Assembly (NCBI GenBank): GCA_030151885.1
Contig: JASLCG010000109.1
Span: forward strand, 1-31,431
Length of the DNA stretch: 31,431 bases
DNA from: Bacteroides sp.
Lineage (GTDB): Bacteria > Bacteroidota > Bacteroidia > Bacteroidales > Bacteroidaceae
Direction of reading: 5' to 3'
A program made the position numbers and the translations under genes. The notes below the pieces were generated by a model. The model worked only from the letters and a program-made list of their open reading frames with translations, ran no database searches and had not been told where the DNA came from. Below, piece after piece: positions 25,355-31,431 of the stretch; position 1 is the first letter of the stretch, and each line of letters opens with the position of its first letter.

Positions 25355-25387
25355 CAAACTTACAAAATCATTTGCTTTTAACACAAA
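25355..25387 (-). promoter_or_regulatory. ileS promoter (TTTG-N20-TAAGTTTG type)
   Basis: On the minus strand TTTG (25387-25384), 21 nt, then TAAGTTTG (25362-25355). Start would be near 25348, giving a leader of about 57 nt to ATG 25291 and ruling out the more distal start at 25384. Confidence 0.75.
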
Positions 25388-25589
25388 ATAGGCCCGAAAA
25401 TTATCATTTAGAAGCTTTCATACTTAAATAATTATAATTTGTCAGTATAAACTCACTATAAAAACAGATTCATTAGAATCAATGCTGTATATATTACGAT
25501 TCAAATTTATAAGCTCTGTTTCGCTTCTATTATATAAATAGAGAGAATAACTTCTGTCGGTAAAAAGAGAATTAATTTCAATTAATTAT

Positions 25590-25597
25590 TAAGTTTG
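25590..25597 (+). promoter_or_regulatory. -7 promoter element of the bioB leader
   Basis: TAAGTTTGC fits TAnnTTTG. Transcription would start near 25604, giving a bioB leader of about 390 nt. No TTG is seen 19-21 nt upstream, so the match is partial. Confidence 0.45.
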
Positions 25598-25622
25598 CTA
25601 ATCTAACATTAATTAAATACCA

Positions 25623-25970
25623 TTGAATAAAAATTTAAATTTAAACTATACTAGAAAGTGGTTTAACCGATGGACTAGAAAAGCATGGGCTGTTTTTAAT
25701 AGTTTGCATATTGTTGTACATATACAAGCAATAGCAGTAGCAGGCTTTAAAAACACACTACTTCATTGTGATTCTAAAGCACTAACATTGAATGTGCAAC
25801 TAAATAACATTAGTTACAACCACCATTTACACCACATACTATCTTTGTTTTTTGACAAAAATAGACTTATACTACTTTCTCAGCAAAAAAACATTAAGGC
25901 TAAGCATTACTTTAGCCACAGTCCGATAACTAATATCCCTAGCTTTGTATCAGGCAACCACCTGTACTAA
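25623..25970 (+). CDS. Possible leader ORF of bioB (115 codons)
   Basis: An open frame filling nearly the whole leader between the likely promoter (25590) and bioB. It begins with TTG (no in-frame ATG; a stop lies 7-9 nt upstream). The first third looks peptide-like: a basic start and then 'RWTRKAWAVFNSLHIVVHI' (16-34) followed by a hydrophobic stretch. From memory, an Arg-Lys-(Ala/Ser)-(Tyr/Trp)-Ala-x-Phe-x-Ser-Leu motif occurs at the N-terminus of some Bacteroidetes proteins near vitamin-transport genes; this is not verified. The last codons and the stop (25968-25970) lie inside the terminator hairpin ahead of bioB, so translation to the end would open the stem. Alternatively it is not translated and the region is an RNA regulator. 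No clear ribosome site. Confidence 0.4.
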   Translation: MNKNLNLNYTRKWFNRWTRKAWAVFNSLHIVVHIQAIAVAGFKNTLLHCDSKALTLNVQLNNISYNHHLHHILSLFFDKNRLILLSQQKNIKAKHYFSHSPITNIPSFVSGNHLY

Positions 25971-25987
25971 GTTTAGGGACTTTTTTT
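25936..25987 (+). terminator. Intrinsic terminator/attenuator directly before bioB
   Basis: TCCCTA (25936-25941) pairs with TAGGGA (25974-25979). Inner CTT/AAG, GTA/TAC and CAGG/CCTG pairs close a CAACCA loop. Seven T's follow (25981-25987). The bioB ATG is only 10 nt after the T run, so it can only act on the bioB transcript. This is the classical place for an attenuator. Confidence 0.8.
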
Positions 25988-25996
25988 ATTTACTAT

Positions 25997-26938
25997 ATGA
26001 AACTATTGAATACAATAAGTGATTTTAATCAAGCAGAAGCCATAAAATTCTTTCAAACTACACCAGATATAGAACTCTTTAAACAGGCTAAAGCGTTAAG
26101 AGAATTACATCATGGCAAACAAATCAATACTTGCATGATTATGAATGCCAAATCTGGACATTGTTCCGAAGATTGTAAATGGTGTAGCCAGTCTAAATAC
26201 CACTCTAGCAAAATAGATATTTATGGATTGGTAGCTAAAGATGAGGTATTAAAGCGTGCAGAACTTGCACAGCAAAAACAGGTAAAACGATTTTCACTAG
26301 TTACTAGTGGTAGAAAACTAGACAAGAATGCTGTAATTGAAGCAGCATCGTATTATGCAGAGGCTAATACAAAATACCCGAATGTAAAATATTGTGCTTC
26401 AATGGGGCTACTCAATAAAGAAGAACTTAAAGAGCTCTATAATGCAGGAGTAACCAGATATCACTGTAACATAGAGACTGCCCCATCCTATTTTCCAAAA
26501 CTATGCTCAACACATACCCAAGCAGAAAAAGTAAAAACTATTCAGTGGGCTAGACAAGTAGGTATGGATATATGCTCAGGAGGTATTATAGGGCTAGGCG
26601 AAACAGAGGAACAACGCATTGAGATGGCTATTTATTTACGAGATTTACAGATTAAATCAATACCTATCAACATACTTATTCCTATTAAAGGTACTGCTAT
26701 GGAAAACACACCCAAATTATCTAAAAGAGAGATATTAAGGGCATTTGCAATATTCAGAATTATAAATCCAGATGCAGATATAAGAATAGCAGGAGGTAGA
26801 GTGTGTATTGAGAGCTTTGAAGATGAAGCATTCAACACAGGAATTAGTGCCTCAATGGTAGGAAATTTACTAACAACGGCAGGACCTGCTATTGATAAAG
26901 ATATAAAACACTTAAAAAGCTTGGGCTACAAGCTGTAA
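25997..26938 (+). CDS. bioB: Biotin synthase
   Basis: Radical-SAM enzyme inserting sulfur into dethiobiotin, the last step of biotin synthesis. The 313-residue product has the CxxxCxxC iron-sulfur motif at Cys56, Cys60 and Cys63 ('SGHCSEDCKWCSQS'), 'KYCASMGLL', 'YHCNIETAPSYFP', 'DICSGGIIGLGET' and the C-terminal 'IRIAGGR' (the Arg that ligates the second cluster in the family) and 'VGNLLTTAG'. Length is normal. No other bio genes are nearby. Expression probably depends on read-through of the attenuator that ends 10 nt upstream. The ATG follows the T run of that terminator, with a poor Shine-Dalgarno. A terminator follows. Confidence 0.96.
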   Translation: MKLLNTISDFNQAEAIKFFQTTPDIELFKQAKALRELHHGKQINTCMIMNAKSGHCSEDCKWCSQSKYHSSKIDIYGLVAKDEVLKRAELAQQKQVKRFSLVTSGRKLDKNAVIEAASYYAEANTKYPNVKYCASMGLLNKEELKELYNAGVTRYHCNIETAPSYFPKLCSTHTQAEKVKTIQWARQVGMDICSGGIIGLGETEEQRIEMAIYLRDLQIKSIPINILIPIKGTAMENTPKLSKREILRAFAIFRIINPDADIRIAGGRVCIESFEDEAFNTGISASMVGNLLTTAGPAIDKDIKHLKSLGYKL

Positions 26939-26944
26939 TAAAGA

Positions 26945-26976
26945 AAAAGGTGGTAATGTTTAAATTACCACCTTTT
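26945..26976. terminator. Intrinsic terminator after bioB
   Basis: AAAAGGTGGTAAT (26945-26957) and ATTACCACCTTTT (26964-26976) form a perfect 13-bp stem with a 6-nt loop, 7 nt past the bioB stop. Confidence 0.9.
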
Positions 26977-27091
26977 ACATTTAATAAATAATGAAGTATA
27001 TCAACTTTGCTTAAACCTTACTATTCTAGTAAAATAAGAACCAATAAAAGTTTTAAATAGGCTTAAGCTAGTATTGATAGTTATTATACAA

Positions 27092-27724
27092 TTAGTGTTT
27101 GCTTAAATAATCAGCAACACCATCATGTGATTCTTTCATTGCAGCTTGGCCTTTTGACCAGTTCGCTGGACAAACTTCTCCGTTCTCTTCAAAGTGTTGT
27201 AGAGCATCTACCACACGGATAGCCTCATCAACGCTACGTCCTAGAGGAAGGTCATTAATCACACAGTGACGAACTACACCTTCTTTATCAATTAGGAATA
27301 GACCTCTGTAAGATACAGGAATACCATCGCATACCCAGTCTCCGTTTTCGTTTGGTTTGTAAGAACCTGCTAAAACGCCAAACTGTTCTGAAATAGCTTT
27401 TGAAAAGTCTGCTACGATTGGGTATTTAACTCCTTGAATACCACCTTCATTTTTTGGTGTATTTAACCAAGCAAAGTGAGACTGTTCTGAGTCAACTGAA
27501 CAACCTACAACTTGTACACCACGTTTTTCGAACTCTTCAATTTTCTCTTGGAATGCATGTAGCTCTGTAGGACAAACAAATGTAAAGTCCATTGGGTAAA
27601 AGAAGAATACAACGTATTTTTTACCAATATATTGTTCTAGTGAAAAGTTATCAACTATTTCATGTCCATTTACTACTGCTTTTTCTGAAAAGACTGGAGC
27701 TTTTCTTCCAATTAGTGATCTCAT
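27092..27724 (-). CDS. Typical 2-Cys peroxiredoxin (Prx1/AhpC type)
   Basis: A 210-residue thiol peroxidase that reduces hydrogen peroxide and organic peroxides in the cytoplasm. The peroxidatic Cys51 is in 'FYPMDFTFVCPTE', the resolving Cys185 in 'EVCPANWSKG'. 'HFAWLNTPKNEGGI' and the C-terminal extension after the resolving Cys ('ADYLSKH') are typical of the longer Prx1 subgroup rather than the 187-residue AhpC. The 'GGIQ' and Tyr-Leu pair suggest a sensitive, floodgate-type enzyme (inference). No ahpF is adjacent; the partner reductase must be elsewhere. Start ATG 27724; 120 nt separate it from the next gene upstream. Confidence 0.95.
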   Translation of the reverse strand: MRSLIGRKAPVFSEKAVVNGHEIVDNFSLEQYIGKKYVVFFFYPMDFTFVCPTELHAFQEKIEEFEKRGVQVVGCSVDSEQSHFAWLNTPKNEGGIQGVKYPIVADFSKAISEQFGVLAGSYKPNENGDWVCDGIPVSYRGLFLIDKEGVVRHCVINDLPLGRSVDEAIRVVDALQHFEENGEVCPANWSKGQAAMKESHDGVADYLSKH

Positions 27725-27846
27725 AAATTTCTTATTTTTTAAGTTTATGTTTATAATGTTATTTTATTGAATACACTATTTAGAACGCTACTAAAGAAGA
27801 AATGTTTACAAAGTTGATATTAATATATGTTAATAGCTAAATTGCA

Positions 27847-29388
27847 TTAATCTTTACCTTCATACTCAATAGAATACAAGTCGGTCCTTCTATCTTTTAG
27901 GTTTCTTACACTACCATACGAGTGTAATTTATTCAATAAATCAAGGTCCACATCAGTAATAAGTATCATTTCTGAGTTTGGAGTAGCCTCCGAACGCTTA
28001 CCATCTGTAGGGAATGCAAAATCGCAAGGCGTAAATACTGCCGATTGTGCATACTGAATATCCATATTCTGCACCTTAGGCAAGTTACCTACACTACCAG
28101 CTATTACTACATAACATTCGTTCTCTACAGCACGAGCCTGAGCACAAATTCTTACACGCGAATATGCATTCTGCGTATCGGTCATAAATGGAACAAATAA
28201 GATTTGCATTCCTTGGTCTGCCATGATTCGCGATAATTCAGGGAACTCGGTATCGTAACAAATTAAAACACCAATTTTAGCACAGTCTGTCTCAAATGTA
28301 CGCACTCTACTACCACCACTCAAGCCCCAACTTTTGGTCTCGTCTGGCGTTACATGTATTTTTTCATACATCTCATAAGTACCATCTCGATGACATAAGA
28401 AGCCTACATTATAAAGCTTACCCGTACTTCTATTCTTGTATGGCATACTTCCTGTTATAATATTGATATTATAACTGATGGCTAATTTTACAAAACGATC
28501 ACGAATCTCTTCGGTATAATCTGCCACAGCACGAATAGCATCAGCTTCATGTAGATGATTAAACTCTGCTAAAAGTGGAGCATTAAAATATTCGGGGAAA
28601 AGTACAAAGTCGCTATTATATGCAGATACAGAATCTACAAAAAATTCTACCTGCTCAAACAACTCATCCATACCCTTATATTGACGCATTTGCCACTGTA
28701 CTAATCCTACACGAACTGTAGATTTTGGGTCAATATATTCGGTAGATGGTTCTTGATAATAGATATTATCCCATTGCAACAAACACGCATAGTGACAAGA
28801 CTGCTCATCGTTGGGCAGATAATTTGTCATGATTCTACGTACGTGAAAATCGTTCGATATCTGAAATGTTAGTACTGGATCAAAAATTTCTTTATGCTTT
28901 ACCTTATCTATATACTCTTTAGGGCGAAGTTTTTCGGCATACTTATAGTAGTTTGGAATACGTCCACCAAACATTATCGATTTAAGATTTAATGTTTCGC
29001 ACAACTCCTTTCTATACTCATACATACGACGAGCCAAACGTAGCCCTCTATAATCTGGATGTACAAACACCTCTATACCATACAGTACGTTCCCGTCAGA
29101 GTTATGAGTATCAAAAGTCTCATTACCTGTTACTTGCGCATAAGTATGTTGTCCTTTTACTAAATTATAATCAACGATTATACTTAAAGCACACCCCACT
29201 ACCTTATGGTCAACCACTATAACGGTTTGGCCTTCTGGAAAAACATCAATAAGCTTCTGGATTTGCTCTTTGGTCCAAAACACATCACCATCTGCATAGA
29301 TACGTGTAAAAGACTTGAATAGTTGGTCGTAATCGCCCATATGCATATTGCGAATTTCGACCTTATTAATTTTACGATTCTGTTCCAT
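27847..29388 (-). CDS. GNAT acetyltransferase-nitrilase fusion protein
   Basis: A 513-residue two-domain protein. Residues about 10-150 form a GNAT domain: 'YGIEVFVHPDYRGLRLARRMYEYR' holds the acetyl-CoA-binding loop (RGLRLA). Residues about 225-505 form a carbon-nitrogen hydrolase domain with the full triad Glu266 ('LFPEYF'), Lys343 ('YEKIHVTP') and Cys377 ('LICYDTEFPE'). The hydrolase part acts on amide or nitrile C-N bonds; the GNAT part may acylate or use the product. This fusion is known across many bacteria, and its substrate has not been established to my knowledge. It is intact and has no operon partner (120 nt to the peroxiredoxin). Confidence 0.93.
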   Translation of the reverse strand: MEQNRKINKVEIRNMHMGDYDQLFKSFTRIYADGDVFWTKEQIQKLIDVFPEGQTVIVVDHKVVGCALSIIVDYNLVKGQHTYAQVTGNETFDTHNSDGNVLYGIEVFVHPDYRGLRLARRMYEYRKELCETLNLKSIMFGGRIPNYYKYAEKLRPKEYIDKVKHKEIFDPVLTFQISNDFHVRRIMTNYLPNDEQSCHYACLLQWDNIYYQEPSTEYIDPKSTVRVGLVQWQMRQYKGMDELFEQVEFFVDSVSAYNSDFVLFPEYFNAPLLAEFNHLHEADAIRAVADYTEEIRDRFVKLAISYNINIITGSMPYKNRSTGKLYNVGFLCHRDGTYEMYEKIHVTPDETKSWGLSGGSRVRTFETDCAKIGVLICYDTEFPELSRIMADQGMQILFVPFMTDTQNAYSRVRICAQARAVENECYVVIAGSVGNLPKVQNMDIQYAQSAVFTPCDFAFPTDGKRSEATPNSEMILITDVDLDLLNKLHSYGSVRNLKDRRTDLYSIEYEGKD

Positions 29389-29767
29389 AAATTACTAAAA
29401 TTAGCAACAATAATTGCTAGCTGTAAAGTCTAAGTTAGTATTAATTTTTCTTATTTAAGAGTGCTATTAAAAAGCACCTAACCGATAAATATAACAAAAC
29501 TTGTCCACTTTATTTAACTATTCTTCAAGTTTTTATGTTTTAGACGTAGTTTAAGCAGATTACTTGATATAGAACAGTTGAGAAACAACAAGGTTTATAA
29601 TTTTAGAAAATATAGTTATGCATAAACCTATACCGCTCTTTTTCATAAAGAGGACTAGAATAAAAAAAATGGCAGAAGGGAGCAAACCCATCTGCCATTG
29701 TATTTTTGGTAAATACTATTTTTAGTATAAATCGACTTTAAGATATTCTAATTTATACAGTTGATTT
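29389..29767. other. Intergenic region, terminator only
   Basis: A 379-nt AT-rich spacer upstream of the GNAT-nitrilase gene and downstream of the 359-aa lipoprotein gene. It contains the terminator listed at 29661-29699. No other gene, RNA or clear promoter was seen. TATTGTTGC (minus, near 29415) is one base off the -7 consensus. Confidence 0.5.
29661..29699 (-). terminator. Terminator of the 359-aa lipoprotein gene
   Basis: AATGGCAGA (29669-29677) pairs with TCTGCCATT (29691-29699) plus an inner GGG/CCC pairing. On the minus strand it is followed by seven T's (complement of 29662-29668). Confidence 0.85.
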
Positions 29768-30847
29768 TTATTTAGATAATGTTAAGATAACCATAATCTT
29801 ACCTGGGACAAAATTTTCTGGAATCTTCGTATCTTTAGATCTAAAGAATGAAAGGAAAGTACCGTAGTGCATCATCTCGTCTACAATTGAGTTACCTACG
29901 TTTAGAGTATACTTTTTATCATCTAATTTCACGATTTTCATTTTACCATTAAAACCTAGTTTAGGATTTTCAGTAACTAAAAAGTCGCCTTCAATTTTGA
30001 AGTTAGCTTTCTCACCTCTACGCATATTATCGTATACTGCTATTTCATTACCAGTAATAGTAACAGAACTTCTCATGAAGTTATCGTTGTCTGATGTTCT
30101 TTTGATTTTGTCAGTAAAGTAAACACTCATTGGGTCTACATATTCTGCTGGAGTACAAAGAGCTTTGATAGAATAGTCATTTACTCTCCATCTACCTTGT
30201 ATATCTTCAAGCTTAACTGCATCTTTTCCTTCTTCTTTTTTAATTGTGAACTTCACTTCATATACTTTAGTAGTACCATCTTCTGCAGTAATGGTGTATT
30301 TCAGTTTTTCTAACGATACTTCTTCTCCTGATTTTGGTAATACTGAAGATTTCTCTGCAACTACAATTGTTGGAGTAATTTTTGTCTCTTTAAAGTCAGA
30401 AGGGAATGTCAAATCAATAACTAATTTTTCCTGATCTACGTTAACTTCAACACCTTCCTGTTTAATTGCAAAATCATGAATAGAAGAGTCTGAATCTAAA
30501 TAAAGTAATTTAAACTGATAGTTCTTTTTATGTGATCCATTCTCAGCAGTAACTGTGATTTTTTTAAGAGTAGTTAAATCAACTGCCTTTTCAAATTTTT
30601 CTTCTAAAGAAGCTTTTGCAGAGATTTCAATTTTTGGAAGTACAGATTTTACGTCCAATGATTTTGGAATGGTTAACTCAATAGAGTTTTCAGTAACAAC
30701 TGCTTTGTAGTCATTAAGCGTAAAGCTAAGAATTGCTGCTTGATCACTTAATAGCACTTCTTCTTTACTATCACTACTACACGCATAGATACTTAGTATT
30801 AGACAACAGAATACTGTTGCTAACACACTTTGTTTTAAAGTTTTCAT
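29768..30847 (-). CDS. Lipoprotein with two beta repeats (DUF5018-like)
   Basis: A 359-residue lipoprotein: SPII signal with Cys23 ('LSIYACSSDSKEE'). Two similar beta domains follow, about residues 37-112 ('AAILSFTLNDYKAVVTENSIELTIPKSLD' to 'ITVTAENGSHKKNYQFKL') and 119-205 ('SSIHDFAIKQEGVEVNVD' to 'YTITAEDGTTKVYEVKF'). Each runs from a 'sf.i' strand to a 'tita.DGt...y.v' strand, as in DUF5018/Big-like repeats of Bacteroidetes surface lipoproteins. The C-terminal third (about 215-355) begins 'LEDIQGRWRVNDYSI' and looks lipocalin-like. A role in surface binding is possible, but no ligand is known. Promoter at 30877-30884 lies 30 nt upstream; terminator follows. Confidence 0.8.
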   Translation of the reverse strand: MKTLKQSVLATVFCCLILSIYACSSDSKEEVLLSDQAAILSFTLNDYKAVVTENSIELTIPKSLDVKSVLPKIEISAKASLEEKFEKAVDLTTLKKITVTAENGSHKKNYQFKLLYLDSDSSIHDFAIKQEGVEVNVDQEKLVIDLTFPSDFKETKITPTIVVAEKSSVLPKSGEEVSLEKLKYTITAEDGTTKVYEVKFTIKKEEGKDAVKLEDIQGRWRVNDYSIKALCTPAEYVDPMSVYFTDKIKRTSDNDNFMRSSVTITGNEIAVYDNMRRGEKANFKIEGDFLVTENPKLGFNGKMKIVKLDDKKYTLNVGNSIVDEMMHYGTFLSFFRSKDTKIPENFVPGKIMVILTLSK

Positions 30848-30876
30848 GTTTTTCGTATTTTTTTTAATAGTCGATG

Positions 30877-30909
30877 CAAATCTAGTACATATTTATGTAT
30901 AAACTCCAA
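30877..30909 (-). promoter_or_regulatory. Promoter of the 359-aa lipoprotein gene
   Basis: On the minus strand TTG (30909-30907), 22 nt, TAGATTTG (30884-30877). The -7 box is a perfect match; the spacer is one base over the usual 19-21. Confidence 0.55.
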
Positions 30910-31360
30910 TTGTTTCTTAAAAATATTTTAAATATATTATTTTAATATAAAAATAATTAATGAAATAAGGCCACTATACATCATAAAAAAGCACATAGTT
31001 TTTTGCTTGTAGAAGCAAAAAATCCAACCTAATAAAAGTGTAAAACCTTTCTAAAACAAACTTATTTAGAAGCTATAATCACAAAACGAATCCATCAGTA
31101 GTATTATAAAGATCATATTAAAGCCCAAAAGAGTAGTAACAGTTTAATTAGAAAAACCTTATACCTATCTAATAATCAACCTCTTATTATTTGTAAATAT
31201 TTTTCATATTCTAAGAAACAGATGAACTGTTAAAACAATACATCTATTAACAGTGTGTAATTCTTAATATATACAGTTATTATATTAAGAATATCGAGTA
31301 ACTTTTAGCTAAAAACACCTACTATCAGCACGCATACAAAGCCCTCTACATTCTACTTAT

Positions 31361-31402
31361 AAAAAGAAGTCGAGATATACAATTAACGTACATCACGACT
31401 TC
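31361..31402 (-). terminator. Probable terminator of a gene beyond the right edge
   Basis: A 15-nt arm pair (31366-31380 with 31388-31402) with two mismatches and a 7-nt loop. The minus strand continues with five T's (complement of 31361-31365), so it would end a leftward gene outside the window. Confidence 0.6.
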
Positions 31403-31431
31403 CCTCAGTAAATTATGTAATAACACGAAAA

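Larger units (their letters stand above)
30848..31431. other. Right-end intergenic region
   Basis: A very AT-rich 584-nt stretch without a supported ORF. It holds the lipoprotein promoter at its left end and a hairpin near the window edge (31366-31402). Nothing else was seen. Confidence 0.5.

Noticed and set aside
25920..25930. AGTCCGATAAC, partly like the B12-box of cobalamin riboswitches
   Set aside because: Only the first 11 bases fit, with one mismatch; the CCTGCC part and the conserved upstream core are absent. Treated as chance.
1..31431. CRISPR arrays, insertion sequences, phage or tRNA/rRNA genes
   Set aside because: Looked for regularly spaced repeats, transposase motifs and cloverleaf-like or conserved rRNA segments; none seen.

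Overview
The window looks like a chromosomal segment of an AT-rich member of the Bacteroidetes, most likely order Bacteroidales. The evidence is the fimbrillin/Mfa2-type pilus operon, a TamL-like lipidated Omp85 protein, a DUF4296 lipoprotein beside lspA, many SPII lipoproteins with cysteine-only lipoboxes, few clear Shine-Dalgarno sites, and repeated Bacteroidetes-type promoters (TTG, 19-21 nt, TAnnTTTG). No transposase, phage gene, CRISPR array, tRNA or rRNA was seen.

Layout. 1-3570 holds a GyrI-like effector-binding protein (-), a possible structured RNA in its upstream region, a 763-aa protein of unknown function with a PD-(D/E)XK-like motif (+), and a 52-aa single-pass membrane protein (-). 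3577-5123 holds a FlK-like hotdog thioesterase, a LysE-family exporter and a YeaQ/GlsB-type membrane protein, all on the minus strand. After a gene-poor stretch with one 64-aa membrane protein come dnaB (-) and ispE (+).

8803-9846 is about 1 kb without a gene. It carries a cluster of same-orientation CCACA 9-mers resembling DnaA boxes, several inverted repeats, and a promoter about 320 nt ahead of a four-gene pilus operon (9847-15800): fimbrillin, FimB/Mfa2-like anchor, accessory subunit, and a large putative tip protein with an EF-hand-like loop and a FISUMP-like C-terminus. A convergent tamL-like gene and a divergent TrmH-family RNA methyltransferase follow.

19810-25291 is a minus-strand housekeeping block: ileS, a TraR/DksA-type protein lacking three of its four zinc cysteines, a terminator, lspA and a DUF4296 lipoprotein. 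bioB (+) is preceded by a leader with a long TTG-start ORF whose last codons lie inside an intrinsic terminator 10 nt before the bioB start codon, which suggests attenuation. The right end has a Prx1-type peroxiredoxin, a GNAT-nitrilase fusion protein and a two-repeat lipoprotein, all minus.

The most interesting items are the bioB leader, the DnaA-box-like cluster beside dnaB, the structured element at 587-659, and the uncharacterised 763-aa protein. Several obvious ORF starts (dnaB, ileS, two pilus genes, the DUF4296 gene) are too far upstream. Corrected starts are given, and for dnaB and ileS an internal promoter supports the correction.
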